From Oceaniglobus ichthyenteri (GTDB lineage Bacteria; Pseudomonadota; Alphaproteobacteria; Rhodobacterales; Rhodobacteraceae): a stretch of DNA of 64,000 nt. Shown here piece after piece: positions 50,296 through 59,935 of this stretch. Position numbers and translations under genes: made by a program. The notes below the pieces were generated by a model. That model did not search any database. It saw only the letters and a list, made by a program, of their open reading frames with translations, and was not told the origin of the DNA. How positions within the stretch are numbered: position 1 is the stretch's first letter; each line of letters opens with the position of its first letter. The stretch spans positions 310,001-374,000 of the forward strand of contig NZ_QAGK01000003.1 of assembly GCF_003057885.1 (NCBI RefSeq), in the 5' to 3' direction.

Positions 50296-51382
50296 CCTCC
50301 CAGTGGAGCAATAGCCCAAGGGGCAGCAAAATTGCCGCCACAGGCGGGCCCCACGCGGCCAAAAGGATTGGTAACTGCCCATTCTCCCCAAGGATTTGCG
50401 CGAAATTGCGGATGAAATAAAGAGAAAATCCCATGCCCAGTGCCATCATGACCATCAAACCGGTGCGTCCGAACCGCGTGTGACGCATGGTAAATCCAGC
50501 GCCCACCAATACCATTGCCACCAAAAGCAGGGGCAATGAAAGCTCCATATGCAGCCAGACCAGATGTTTGCGGGCCGAAAATCCGGCGGTTTCCAGTTGG
50601 TCAATGAAACCGGGCAAATCCCAGATCGGAATGGCCGAAGGGGTGGCGAAACTGTCCAGAATCTGATTGCGGGTCAGGTTTGAGGGTAGGGTATAGGTTT
50701 CGTGCAACGTGGCATCACGTTCGGGGTTGGCGCTGCTGAATTGCCATTCCTTGACGTTGGTCAACTCCCAGGCATCGGTGCCCAACCGCGCTGATTGCGC
50801 CTCAAGTCGCAGCATCGGCCCGCCTTGGGCGGCAAAGGTGATAAAGCTGACGTTATACAGTTGGGTGCCGTCCAGATTGGCCCGTTCGGCGCGGATCACG
50901 GTTTGGTTTTGACCATCGCCCTGGCGCAACCACAGGCCTTCGCGACTGATCGACAGGACGCTGGACGGGGTGGCGGCATAGCGGCCGGCGCTTTGCTCGT
51001 ATTGTTTCGATGTCGCGGCAACGATCGGGTTGAACACGGTAATTGCCAGCACGCCAATGACAAGCGCAACGATGATCGGCGCGTTCAGGCTGCGCAGGGC
51101 CGACCGCCCCGAGGCCCGGGTCACCACCAATTCGGATGTGCGCGCAAGGGTGAGAAACAGCGTCAGCGTGGCCAGAATCATGACCAAAGGCAAAATCCGG
51201 TACAGGCTTTCGGGCACATGCAACAGCGCAAGCCCGACCAGATCGATGAAACGCACGGCGTCACTGTCAAATCGGCGCACCTGATCGACCAGATCCAGAA
51301 GCAGCAGAATGGTGGTGAACACCCCCAGCACGCCCAGAAACGTCACCGCAAACCGGCGGGCAAAATACAGATGCAATGTCAT
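50288..51382 (-). CDS. lptG: LPS export permease LptG
   Basis: Inner-membrane subunit that with LptF and the ATPase LptB extracts LPS from the inner membrane. The protein has 364 residues: six hydrophobic segments, three at each end, around a periplasmic beta-jellyroll domain (about 130-260). The start at 51382 overlaps the lptF stop by 4 bp; its stop overlaps the lptD region. The N-terminus TLHLYFARRFAVTFLG fits the YjgP/YjgQ family. Confidence 0.92.
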   Translation of the reverse strand: MTLHLYFARRFAVTFLGVLGVFTTILLLLDLVDQVRRFDSDAVRFIDLVGLALLHVPESLYRILPLVMILATLTLFLTLARTSELVVTRASGRSALRSLNAPIIVALVIGVLAITVFNPIVAATSKQYEQSAGRYAATPSSVLSISREGLWLRQGDGQNQTVIRAERANLDGTQLYNVSFITFAAQGGPMLRLEAQSARLGTDAWELTNVKEWQFSSANPERDATLHETYTLPSNLTRNQILDSFATPSAIPIWDLPGFIDQLETAGFSARKHLVWLHMELSLPLLLVAMVLVGAGFTMRHTRFGRTGLMVMMALGMGFSLYFIRNFAQILGENGQLPILLAAWGPPVAAILLPLGLLLHWEDG

Positions 51383-52500
51383 GTCGCCACCCTGCGCATT
51401 CGGCGAAATACACCGGGATGCGCCGCAATCCATAAAAATACGATGGCCAGGATCATGCCAAACACCGCGGGCGCATAGGCCAGCGGCCACAAGGCCAGCG
51501 GCCGCGCCACATCGGTCACGGCGTTGTCAAACAACTGTATCACGATCAGGCACAGGATCGCGCCAACAACCTGTTTCCACACCCCAAAACGTGAAAAACC
51601 GCCCATCAACAGCACTGCAAACCCGACCAAGGGGGCAACAAACCCCAACAGGGCTTCGGTAATCCGGGCGTGCCCCTCATAATACAGGGTGGCGGTGGTT
51701 TGTCCGGTTTCGGCGGCCAGCGCATCGGTGGGGGATAAAAGCTGAACAGTGCCGAGTTGTCGCACGGTACGCGGTCCAACACTGGGCAGATCAACCAACG
51801 CCCCCACATCAAAGGCAAATTCCTGAAATCGGGTGGTGGACAGGCGGTTGTTCTGTTTGCTCAGGGTTTGCACCATGCCCTGAAACATCAACAATTTCGG
51901 CCCCGCATCACTGCGCAGCAACAGGGCGCGCTCAGCCGTATAGGTGGCGCGCTGACCCTGTTTGCGCGCGTCAGACAGGAATATATCGCGCAATTCGCCA
52001 TCGGTGGTGATTTCGCGGATGTAAAAGGTGACGCCCTCGGCGGGATGCAGGAATTCGCCCTCACTCAGCAATCGCGCGGTCACGTTTTCCGAAATTTCGG
52101 CGCTGCGTTGTGTCAACTGCCCGATTGAGGCGGGAATCAACACATGGCTCAGCACCGACATGAAAATTGCCACGATGACGCCAAACACCAACACCGGGCG
52201 CGCCATGCGCCATGGGCTGTATCCTGTGGCCTGAATGACAACCAGTTCGCTTTCGTTGCTCATCCGGTTGGTGACATAGATCGACGCGGCAAAGGCCGAT
52301 ACCGGCAACACGATGCGGATCACATTGGGCAGGCTGAGTGCGGTGAATTCCAGAAACACAAAGGCCGATTGGCCATTGGCAATCAGTTGATCAAACAGCG
52401 ATACCGCGCGGTTCACCCAATAAACCAACACCAGAACCAATGAGAAAAAACCAAAGACCCACATGAATTGTGACAGCATATATCGGTCGAATCTGGCCAC
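51379..52500 (-). CDS. lptF: LPS export permease LptF
   Basis: YjgP/YjgQ-family partner of LptG, 373 residues, same topology (three + three membrane helices around a periplasmic domain). The start is a GTG at 52500 with GGGGGA upstream; the ATG at 52578 would extend into the pepA promoter. Head of the lptF-lptG-lptD-surA-pdxA-rsmA transcript, divergent from pepA. Confidence 0.92.
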   Translation of the reverse strand: MARFDRYMLSQFMWVFGFFSLVLVLVYWVNRAVSLFDQLIANGQSAFVFLEFTALSLPNVIRIVLPVSAFAASIYVTNRMSNESELVVIQATGYSPWRMARPVLVFGVIVAIFMSVLSHVLIPASIGQLTQRSAEISENVTARLLSEGEFLHPAEGVTFYIREITTDGELRDIFLSDARKQGQRATYTAERALLLRSDAGPKLLMFQGMVQTLSKQNNRLSTTRFQEFAFDVGALVDLPSVGPRTVRQLGTVQLLSPTDALAAETGQTTATLYYEGHARITEALLGFVAPLVGFAVLLMGGFSRFGVWKQVVGAILCLIVIQLFDNAVTDVARPLALWPLAYAPAVFGMILAIVFLWIAAHPGVFRRMRRVAT

Positions 52501-52634
52501 CCGTATTCCCCCGGTTCTTATGCCCGCTTTGCCCACCTTAGACGATGGCGGCGGGGGGGAAAACTCCCTTCTGGTCAATGGGCGGATCGGCGGCTAGGTT
52601 CTGTCGCAACATGAAATTTACAAGGAATTCTGCC

Positions 52635-54098
52635 ATGACCACGCCTGCCGCCCTATCGTTTGTTGCCGTTGATCTGGATGCCATCGCCACCGCACCGGGC
52701 CGTGTTGTGGTGTTTGCCGATGCCACCACCGTGAACGGGCCTGCAGGCCGGGTTGATGATCTGACCAAAGGCGCGGTGTCGCGGTTTTTGAAAAGCGATG
52801 CGTTTGAAAAGCTTGACGAGGGCGCGGCGGTTGATCTGGCCTGGCCCGTGGGTATGGCGGCAGACGCGGTGCAGGTTGTGAAACTGGCCCCCGGCACAAC
52901 AGGCGAAGCGGCGCGTCAGGCCGGTGTTGCCATCGGGCGCGGCGCGGGGACTGATCCGGTGCTGATCCTGGCCGATGGTCTGAGCGGGATTGAAGATGTC
53001 GCCTTGGGTGCGGTTTTGCGCGCCTATGATTATACCGATCAAAAGACCGGCGATGCCTTTGCCGCAGGTGCAATCACTGTGATGACCGCGAAACCCGATG
53101 ATCTGGCCGCCGCCGCCGACACAATCAGCGCCCGGGCACAGGGGGTATTTTTCACCCGTGATCTGGTGAATGCCCCGTCCAACGTGTTGACCACCACGGA
53201 ATTTGCCACCCAACTGGAAGGGTTGCGCGATCTTGGGGTGAAGGTTGAAGTATTGGACGAGGCCGAGTTGGAAGAGCTGGGCATGCGCACCCTGCTGGCC
53301 GTGGGCATGGGCAGCGAAAGCCCCAGCAAAGTGGTGGTCATGCAGTGGAAAGGCGGCAAGGATGAGCCACCCTTTGCCTTGATCGGCAAGGGTGTGGTGT
53401 TTGACACTGGCGGTATTTCCATCAAACCCGCTGGCGGCATGGAAGATATGACCATGGATATGGGCGGCGCGGGCGTGGTGGCCGGCGTTATGAAAACCAT
53501 CGCCTTGCGCGGTGCAAAAGCCAACGTTGTCGCCTTGGTTGGTCTGGTTGAAAACATGCCCGATGGCCGCGCCCAACGCCCCGGTGATGTGGTGAAATCC
53601 ATGAAGGGTGACACGGTTGAGGTGATCAATACCGATGCCGAGGGCCGGTTGGTTCTGTGTGATGTGATGTGGTACGCGCAAGAGCGGTTCAAACCCTGTG
53701 GCATGGTCGATCTGGCCACCCTGACCGGCGCGATTGTTATCGGGTTGGGCCATGACAACGCCGGAGTGTTTTCCAATGATGACGCGTTGTGCAACGGTTT
53801 TCTCAAGGCGGCGGGCGCCGAGGGCGAAGGCGCGTGGCGCATGCCCTTGGGCAAATCCTATGCCAAACAGCTGAAATCGCGGGTTGCCGATGTGAAAAAC
53901 GTGGGCGGGCGGCCCGGCGGATCAATCACCGCTGCGGAATTTCTGCACCGGTTCGTGAAAGACGGCACGCCATGGATTCACCTGGACATTGCCGGTGTCG
54001 CCTCAACCTCGGATGAAAGCGTTTATGCCCCCAAGGGCGCGTCGGGCTGGGGGGTTCTGTCGCTGGATCGTCTGATCGCGGATGGTTACGAGGGATAG
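52635..54098 (+). CDS. pepA: Leucyl aminopeptidase
   Basis: Cytosolic M17 aminopeptidase releasing N-terminal amino acids, 487 residues, normal length. Metal-binding hallmark NTDAEGRLVL near residue 335 and the lysine motif FDTGGISIKPAGGM near 258 are present, with VADVKNVGGRPGGSITAAEFL near the C-terminus. The start at 52635 (MTTPAAL) has AAGGA nine bases upstream. Followed one base later by holC, the common pepA-holC pair. Confidence 0.95.
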   Translation: MTTPAALSFVAVDLDAIATAPGRVVVFADATTVNGPAGRVDDLTKGAVSRFLKSDAFEKLDEGAAVDLAWPVGMAADAVQVVKLAPGTTGEAARQAGVAIGRGAGTDPVLILADGLSGIEDVALGAVLRAYDYTDQKTGDAFAAGAITVMTAKPDDLAAAADTISARAQGVFFTRDLVNAPSNVLTTTEFATQLEGLRDLGVKVEVLDEAELEELGMRTLLAVGMGSESPSKVVVMQWKGGKDEPPFALIGKGVVFDTGGISIKPAGGMEDMTMDMGGAGVVAGVMKTIALRGAKANVVALVGLVENMPDGRAQRPGDVVKSMKGDTVEVINTDAEGRLVLCDVMWYAQERFKPCGMVDLATLTGAIVIGLGHDNAGVFSNDDALCNGFLKAAGAEGEGAWRMPLGKSYAKQLKSRVADVKNVGGRPGGSITAAEFLHRFVKDGTPWIHLDIAGVASTSDESVYAPKGASGWGVLSLDRLIADGYEG

Positions 54099-54099
54099 C

Positions 54100-54558
54100 A
54101 TGGGCGCTGCCTTTTTCTATCATCTGACCGAACGCCCATTGGAAGATACCTTGCCCATGCTGTTGGGCAAGGCGCGTCAGGCGGGCTGGCGGGTGTGCGT
54201 GCGCGGGGCCAACCCGCGCCGCATGGATCAATTGGATGAACGTCTGTGGACCCACGGCAGTGACCCGTTTTTGCCACATGGCCAGGCGGGCGGCGAATTT
54301 GACGCCGATCAGCCGATCTTGTTGACGACAACGCCGCATATGGCGAATGCGGCGCAATGTCTGATGACCATCGAAGGCGCCGATGTGACCCCCGAAGAAG
54401 TGACAGCGCTAAAGCGGGTGTGCGTGTTGTTTGACGGAAACGATCCGGCCGCGTTGGACAAGGCCCGCGCGCAATGGCGCAGCCTGACCAAAGCCGGGTG
54501 CAGCGCACAATATTGGAGCGAAGCTTCGGGCCGATGGGAGAAAAAGGCCGAAAGCTGA
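54100..54558 (+). CDS. holC: DNA polymerase III chi subunit
   Basis: Clamp-loader accessory subunit that contacts SSB. The protein has 152 residues. The N-terminal FFYHLTERPLEDTLPMLLGKA is standard for chi, as are WRVCVRGANPRRMDQLDERLW and a final WRSLTKAG. Downstream of pepA with a one-base gap, the usual context. Confidence 0.92.
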   Translation: MGAAFFYHLTERPLEDTLPMLLGKARQAGWRVCVRGANPRRMDQLDERLWTHGSDPFLPHGQAGGEFDADQPILLTTTPHMANAAQCLMTIEGADVTPEEVTALKRVCVLFDGNDPAALDKARAQWRSLTKAGCSAQYWSEASGRWEKKAES

Positions 54559-54564
54559 GCCGCC

Positions 54565-55143
54565 CTAGCGTTCCAGAATCAAACGCCCGCCGGAAATTTC
54601 GATCCGGCCATACCTTTCAAGATAGCGCATTCCCAAAAGCGAGCCGAACATCTCACCGCCATTGACCGACGCGCCAACATTGCGATCAACGAAACCGCCC
54701 AATGTGACGCTGTCCAACGTGACCTGGGCAATTGGCACCGTGCCATTGGCGGTTTGCGCCCGGCCCAGATAGGCAAGGCGCGTGGGGTCAATGCCCGCCG
54801 CTTTCGCGTCTTGCTGGCTTAGCACGATGTCGGACGCCCCGGTGTCAACGACAAACCGGATCGGGGCGCCATTGATGGCAAGGCTCAGGTGATAATGGCC
54901 GTCGATGCCGCGCGGTACCTCAATCCTTGTGCCATCGACAACGCTTTGACGCGGGATCACATCATCGCGCATATCGTCCCACAATCCGGCAGCGGCAATC
55001 ACACCGACAAATATCAGACCCCAGATCAACCCCTGTTGCAGCGTTTTGCCAAGGTTGCGCCGGTTCGAAATGACATAACTGCCGCCAATCGCCAGCAGCA
55101 AAAGCATGAAATACAGGATCTGTCCAAAGCTATCATCCATCAT
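54565..55143 (-). CDS. Membrane-anchored retropepsin-like aspartic protease (TIGR02281 type)
   Basis: A 192-residue protein with two N-terminal hydrophobic segments (about 8-25 and 38-56) and a C-terminal clan AA protease domain. The catalytic motif VVDTGASDIVL is near residue 100 and a hydrophobic GSLLGMRYLERY segment near 170 completes the half-fold; retropepsins are dimeric. The start at 55143 or 55140 (double ATG). Convergent with holC (6 bp). Biological target unknown. Confidence 0.85.
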   Translation of the reverse strand: MMDDSFGQILYFMLLLLAIGGSYVISNRRNLGKTLQQGLIWGLIFVGVIAAAGLWDDMRDDVIPRQSVVDGTRIEVPRGIDGHYHLSLAINGAPIRFVVDTGASDIVLSQQDAKAAGIDPTRLAYLGRAQTANGTVPIAQVTLDSVTLGGFVDRNVGASVNGGEMFGSLLGMRYLERYGRIEISGGRLILER

Positions 55144-55175
55144 GAATCAGAGATAGGCGCAGACCGCATAAATTG

Positions 55176-55790
55176 CTAGGCGACGATCAGCGCGCGCACG
55201 CCATCCACAACAAATTGCACCGAAAGCGCGGCCAGCAACATGCCCAACAGCCGGGTGACCACGTTCACCCCCACAGCGCCCAAGGCCCGCTCCAGAAGAC
55301 CCGCAGCAAGGAACAGAACCAGGGTCATCAACAGGACCGACGCCATCACCAGATGCACCAGCACCAGTGCCAGAATATCGCCCCCGGTTTGCCCGGTCAG
55401 CAGGATCATCGTGGCAATCGCACCCGGCCCGGCGATCAGCGGCGTGGCCAGGGGGAATACCGATGGATCGTCTTCGTTGGCATCGGCCTGACCCTGGCGG
55501 CGTTCGGTGCGCCGTTCAAACAACATATCAAGTGCGGTGAGAAACAGTAAAATACCACCGGCAATGCGAAAGGCGGGCATCGAAATGCCGACAAAGCCCA
55601 ATACCGCCTCGCCAAACAGGCCAAACAGCGTCAGCAACAACGCACCGATCCCAAGCGAGCGAAACCCGATTGCGCGCCGCCGGGCCGACCCGCTGCCGGT
55701 GGTCAGGGCCACGAACAGCGGCGTCAGACCGATCGGATCAATCACCACGAACAGGGTCACAAATGCGGTGACGTAGAATGCGAAATCCAT
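55176..55790 (-). CDS. MarC family integral membrane protein
   Basis: A 204-residue protein with about six transmembrane helices, MarC/NAAT family. DPIGLTPLFVALT near residue 18 and PLATPLIAGPGAIATMILLT near 112 are the two family repeats. Function poorly known despite its old name; proposed amino acid or antibiotic export. The aspartic protease gene lies downstream in the same orientation. Confidence 0.88.
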   Translation of the reverse strand: MDFAFYVTAFVTLFVVIDPIGLTPLFVALTTGSGSARRRAIGFRSLGIGALLLTLFGLFGEAVLGFVGISMPAFRIAGGILLFLTALDMLFERRTERRQGQADANEDDPSVFPLATPLIAGPGAIATMILLTGQTGGDILALVLVHLVMASVLLMTLVLFLAAGLLERALGAVGVNVVTRLLGMLLAALSVQFVVDGVRALIVA

Positions 55791-55793
55791 CGT

Positions 55794-57638
55794 CTAACCC
55801 TTTGTTGCGTCGAGTTTTTCCAGTGATTTCATCCACAGGCCCTCGGCCCGGTCCAGGGCCTCCATCACCTCGGCGTATTTCTTTTGCCACACCTCGGCCT
55901 CGCCCAGTTTTTCGGGCTCGTACAGGGCCGGATCAGCCAGCTTTTTCGCCAGCTTGTCGCGCATATCCGACAGTTTGTTCACCCGCTCTTCGCCGCGCTT
56001 TACATCCGATCTCAGGGCCGAAATATCGGCCTGACTGGCCTGTTTTACCGGTTTGGGTTTGCTTTTTTCGGCGGGCGCGTCGGACGACAGCAGCAATTTG
56101 CGATAGCTTTCCAGATCATCGTCATAGGGGGTTACGCGGCCATTCTTCACCAACCACAACCGATCGGCGACCAAGGACAGCAGGTGCATATCGTGGCTTA
56201 CCAGAATAACCGCGCCGGAATAGGCGGTGAGCGCCTCAACCAGTGCCTCGCGCGATTCCATATCCAGGTGGTTGGTCGGCTCATCCAGGATCAACATATG
56301 CGGCGCGTCGATTGTGGCGATCAGCAGCGACAGGCGCGCCTTTTGCCCACCCGACAGACGGCCCACCACGGTATCAACCTGGGCCGCGTTCAGGCCAAAA
56401 CCGGCCAGACGGGCGCGATGGCGGGCCGGTGTTTCCTTGGGCCGGTACAGGCGCATATGATCCAGCGGCGTTTCATCGGCGCGCAATTCGTCCAGCTGGT
56501 GCTGGGCAAAATATCCAACCCGCAGTTTGCTCGATTTGGTCAACCGCCCGCCCATGGGTTGCAGTTTTCCTGCCAACAGTTTGGACAGGGTGGATTTTCC
56601 TTCGCCGTTGCGCCCCAACAGGGCGATGCGATCATCCTGATCAATCCGCAGTGACAATTTGGAAAGAACCGGCGTTTCGGTATAACCAACGCTGGCAGAT
56701 TCCATATTGACGATGGGCGGCGACAGTTCTTCGGGCTCGGGGAACGAAAAGGCGCGCAAGGCGGCCTCTTGCGGGCTGGAAATGGTTTCCAGTTTTTCAA
56801 TCATCTTGATCCGCGATTGCGCCTGTTTTGCCTTGCTGGCCTTGGCGCGGAACCGGTCAACGAAGCTTTGCAGATGGGCGCGGCGCGATTCAACCTTGGT
56901 GCGCTGGGCATCGGCCACGGCCAGACGGGCGGCGCGGGTGCGCGCGAATGTGTCATAGTTGCCGGTGTAAATCGTCAGCTGTTTGTCTTCGAGATGCAAA
57001 ATATGGCTGACCGCGCGGTTCAACAGACCCCGATCATGGGAAATCACCAAAACCGAATGGGGATAACGGCCCAGATAATTTTCCAGCCACAGCGCGCCTT
57101 CCAGATCAAGATAGTTCGTCGGCTCATCAAGCAGCAACAGATCGGGGGCCGAAAACAGCACCGCCGCCAGCGCCACGCGCATCCGCCAGCCGCCCGAAAA
57201 TGCCGAACAGGGCATCAATTGTTCTTCGTGGGTGAACCCCAGGCCGCGAAGAATGGATGCGGCGCGCGCCTCGGCGCTCCAGGCGTCGATATCGGCCAAG
57301 CGGGCCTGAATTTCGCCGATCCGCGCACCATCGGTGGCGGTTTCGGATTCGGCCAACAATTCGGCGCGTTCGGTATCGGCGGCCAGAACCGTATCGATCA
57401 ATGATACTTCGGAACCGGGCACCTCTTGCGCGACACCGCCGATCCGGGCCTTTGCAGGCAGGCGGATTTCACCGCCCTCCAGCACCAGTTCGCCGCGGAT
57501 CAATTTGAACAGCGTGGTTTTACCCGTGCCGTTGCGCCCGACGATGCCAACTTTGTGGCCTCCGGGAATGGCTGCACTGGCGCCCTCAAACAGGGGGCGG
57601 CCTTCGACGGAATAGGTGATGTTATCAATTGTCAGCAT
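55794..57638 (-). CDS. ABC-F family ATPase
   Basis: Soluble ABC-F protein of 614 residues with two ABC domains and no membrane segment, acting on ribosomes as translation factor or in antibiotic protection. Walker A sites: GRNGTGKTT (near 40) and GRNGEGKST (near 340). Signatures: AFSGGWRMRVALA and RLSGGQKARLSLL. Inter-domain linker with the coiled-coil arm at 230-300 and a C-terminal coiled coil (~545-614). Closest in form to the YheS/Uup group; exact subfamily undecided. The start at 57638 (MLTIDN). Confidence 0.9.
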   Translation of the reverse strand: MLTIDNITYSVEGRPLFEGASAAIPGGHKVGIVGRNGTGKTTLFKLIRGELVLEGGEIRLPAKARIGGVAQEVPGSEVSLIDTVLAADTERAELLAESETATDGARIGEIQARLADIDAWSAEARAASILRGLGFTHEEQLMPCSAFSGGWRMRVALAAVLFSAPDLLLLDEPTNYLDLEGALWLENYLGRYPHSVLVISHDRGLLNRAVSHILHLEDKQLTIYTGNYDTFARTRAARLAVADAQRTKVESRRAHLQSFVDRFRAKASKAKQAQSRIKMIEKLETISSPQEAALRAFSFPEPEELSPPIVNMESASVGYTETPVLSKLSLRIDQDDRIALLGRNGEGKSTLSKLLAGKLQPMGGRLTKSSKLRVGYFAQHQLDELRADETPLDHMRLYRPKETPARHRARLAGFGLNAAQVDTVVGRLSGGQKARLSLLIATIDAPHMLILDEPTNHLDMESREALVEALTAYSGAVILVSHDMHLLSLVADRLWLVKNGRVTPYDDDLESYRKLLLSSDAPAEKSKPKPVKQASQADISALRSDVKRGEERVNKLSDMRDKLAKKLADPALYEPEKLGEAEVWQKKYAEVMEALDRAEGLWMKSLEKLDATKG

Positions 57639-57770
57639 ACCGGCCCCTTTGCCAGTGCCAACCGGTGGCGTCAATCACGCCTTTTCATGGCGCCGCGCCC
57701 GTGTTAGCAGAACGCCGGATTTACAGGGGCCGACACAGGGTTGGCCCCCCGTTAGAAAAAGGCACCCATC

Positions 57771-58193
57771 ATGGCCACTGAGCGCACGCTTTCAATCATC
57801 AAACCCGATGCCACCAAACGCAACCTGACCGGCAAGATCAACGCCAAGTTCGAAGATGCCGGTCTGCGCATCATCGCGCAAAAGCGTATTCACCTGACCA
57901 AAGAACAGGCTGGAAAGTTCTACGAAGTGCACGCATCGCGCCCGTTCTATGACGAATTGTGCGAATTCATGGCGTCGGGCCCCGTCGTTGTGCAGGTGTT
58001 GGAAGGCGAAGGCGCCATCGGCAAAAACCGCGAAGTCATGGGCGCCACCAACCCCGCCGATGCGGCCCCCGGCACGATCCGCGCCGAATTTGCCGAATCT
58101 GTTGGCGAAAACTCGGTTCATGGGTCAGACGCCCCTGAAACCGCCGCCGAAGAAATCGCATATTATTTCTCGGGTCTTGAATTGGTCGGCTGA
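57771..58193 (+). CDS. ndk: Nucleoside diphosphate kinase
   Basis: Transfers the gamma phosphate between nucleoside di- and triphosphates, 140 residues. The active-site motif [12 protein letters not shown] (phosphohistidine) and N-terminal [13 protein letters not shown] are textbook. The start at 57771 has an A-rich GAAAAAGG upstream. Divergent from the ABC-F gene and ended by a strong terminator. Confidence 0.97.
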   Translation: MATERTLSIIKPDATKRNLTGKINAKFEDAGLRIIAQKRIHLTKEQAGKFYEVHASRPFYDELCEFMASGPVVVQVLEGEGAIGKNREVMGATNPADAAPGTIRAEFAESVGENSVHGSDAPETAAEEIAYYFSGLELVG

Positions 58194-58215
58194 TTGCCAC
58201 CTGTCCTGACGGATC

Positions 58216-58245
58216 GGGCGCGCCCATTCACGGCGCGCCCTTTTT
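58216..58245 (+). terminator. Intrinsic terminator after ndk
   Basis: GGGCGCGCC pairs with GGCGCGCCC over a 7-nt loop followed by TTTTTG, 22 bp after ndk. May also serve the convergent TfoX-like gene. Confidence 0.92.
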
Positions 58246-58261
58246 GTTTGTGCGGGAGTGA

Positions 58262-58591
58262 TTATTTGCGCGCCACAACGCCGATTTGATTCAGCATCGC
58301 CTCAAGCGCGGATCGATCGCTGATTTTGTGGTTGGTCTTCAGCGCATCAAACCGCACGCGCAGGGCGTCTTTTTCGGCCCCTTTGCAATCGTTCCATGGC
58401 CGCCCCTGAAGACCCATTTCCAACACATAATAACTGATGAAATGGGCGCGGTGGCCGCTTTCCAACAAACGGCCATAGGCGGCATCACACCCCAATTCAC
58501 GCAACTGTTCGGCGCTGGTGATTCCTGCATCGCCAAAGGCCTGTTCCATGGCAGGGCCAAGATTGCGGATGGTCGAAATGGGTGTGTTCAT
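58262..58591 (-). CDS. TfoX C-terminal domain protein
   Basis: A 109-residue protein consisting of a TfoX/Sxy C-terminal domain without the N-terminal one. The opening ISTIRNLGPAMEQAFGDAGI then EQLRELGCDAAYGRLLESGH matches the helical domain. Full TfoX regulates competence with CRP in gammaproteobacteria; the single-domain form has no defined role. The start is the ATG at 58591; the TTG six bases upstream is possible. No competence genes are nearby. Confidence 0.78.
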   Translation of the reverse strand: MNTPISTIRNLGPAMEQAFGDAGITSAEQLRELGCDAAYGRLLESGHRAHFISYYVLEMGLQGRPWNDCKGAEKDALRVRFDALKTNHKISDRSALEAMLNQIGVVARK

Positions 58592-58628
58592 GCCCAAGCT
58601 TACAAAATCAACCCGGGCATGAACAAGA

Positions 58629-58724
58629 TCAGATCGCGGCCCAATCGGTAAACCGCAGTGGCGGTGTTGGTTTGGGCTGTGGGGCGGGCTGTTGCGGGCT
58701 GGGGGATTGAGGGCGGACAGACAT
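58629..58724 (-). CDS. Possible small protein (31 aa) upstream of the TfoX-like gene
   Basis: From the ATG at 58724 with AGGA 8 bases upstream, 31 residues rich in Pro and Gln (MSVRPQSPSPQQPAPQ...) end in LRFTDWAAI. The ribosome site and the compositionally unusual sequence are in favour; the short length and lack of known function leave it a candidate. It lies upstream of and on the same strand as the TfoX-like gene. Confidence 0.4.
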   Translation of the reverse strand: MSVRPQSPSPQQPAPQPKPTPPLRFTDWAAI

Positions 58725-58934
58725 GGGATATTTCCTGTGATATGTCGGGTGCGTGAGGTTCAGCGTTGCCGACAAACGGGGCGATTCTGCGACGTTAAAG
58801 CAGCCTTTTGGCAGCGATATCGCGGGAAAGATATGGCAGTTATCCACATAGGCCATTCCTTGCCCATGGGCCAAAACACTTGATCTTGTGGGCAATAATA
58901 CTGCCAACTGGGTGCAGGTTTTCAGGGGGGCATC

Positions 58935-59861
58935 ATGCCACGCAAAGTTATCATCACCTGCGCCGTGACCGGTGCGATTCATACGCCTTCGATGTCGGAT
59001 GCCCTGCCGATCACCGCCGAACAAATCGCCGATGCCGCCGTGGGCGCGGCACAGGCGGGCGCAGCGATCATCCATCTGCATGCGCGCGATCCGATCACCG
59101 GCCGCCCCGATCAGACCGCCGAGGGGTTCACACCATTTTTAAAGGTGATCAAGCAACGCTGTGACGCGGTGCTGAATCTGACCACGGGTGGGTCGCCCTT
59201 TATGAAAGTGGCCGAACGGATTGCCCCCGCCGCCGCCCACCACCCCGAGGTGGCATCGCTGAACATGGGGTCGATGAATTTTGGCCTTTATCCGATGCTG
59301 GATCGGTTCACCGATTTCAAACACCCGTGGGAGCGTGAATTTCTCGAAGGCTCGCGCGATCTGGTGTTTCGCAATTCTTTTCAGGATATTGAGTTTGCGA
59401 TTGAAACCTTGTCAGCCACCGGCACGCGGTTTGAATTTGAATGTTATGATATTTCGCATCTGTATAATCTGAAACATTTCTATGATCGCGGTTTGGTCAA
59501 AGGGCCGTTGTTCATTCAATCGGTGTTCGGGCTGTTGGGCGGAATTGGGGCGCACCCCGAAGACGTGGCGCATATGAAACGCACGGCAGACCGGCTGTTT
59601 GGGGATGATTACCAATGGTCGGTTCTGGGGGCGGGGCGGCACCAATTGACCATCGCGGCGATGGCGGTGGCGATGGGGGGCAATCTGCGCGTCGGGCTGG
59701 AAGATTCGCTGTGGGCGGGGCCGGGCAAAATGGCCACCAGCAACGCCCAACAGGTAACTCTGGCGCGCCAGATCATCGAAGGGCTGGGCCTGACCGTGGC
59801 CAGTGCCGATGACGCGCGTGCCATGTTGGCGCTGAAAGGCGGCGATCAGGTGGGGTTCTGA
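58935..59861 (+). CDS. BKACE (beta-keto acid cleavage) enzyme, DUF849 family
   Basis: TIM-barrel enzyme of 308 residues related to 3-keto-5-aminohexanoate cleavage enzyme (Kce). The zinc-binding HLHARDPITGRP motif near 47 and later VLGAGRHQLTIAA are present. BKACE enzymes condense a beta-keto acid with acetyl-CoA to yield a CoA thioester and acetoacetate; the natural substrate varies widely in the family and cannot be read here. The start at 58935 has a GGGGGG site upstream. Followed by an Lrp-type regulator that may control it. Confidence 0.9.
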   Translation: MPRKVIITCAVTGAIHTPSMSDALPITAEQIADAAVGAAQAGAAIIHLHARDPITGRPDQTAEGFTPFLKVIKQRCDAVLNLTTGGSPFMKVAERIAPAAAHHPEVASLNMGSMNFGLYPMLDRFTDFKHPWEREFLEGSRDLVFRNSFQDIEFAIETLSATGTRFEFECYDISHLYNLKHFYDRGLVKGPLFIQSVFGLLGGIGAHPEDVAHMKRTADRLFGDDYQWSVLGAGRHQLTIAAMAVAMGGNLRVGLEDSLWAGPGKMATSNAQQVTLARQIIEGLGLTVASADDARAMLALKGGDQVGF

Positions 59862-59935
59862 TCGCGCCCTCTGGACAGGTGTGGCATTTGCCACCAAAAC
59901 CCGCCAGATATGCGATCATATGATAGGGGCGCGCG

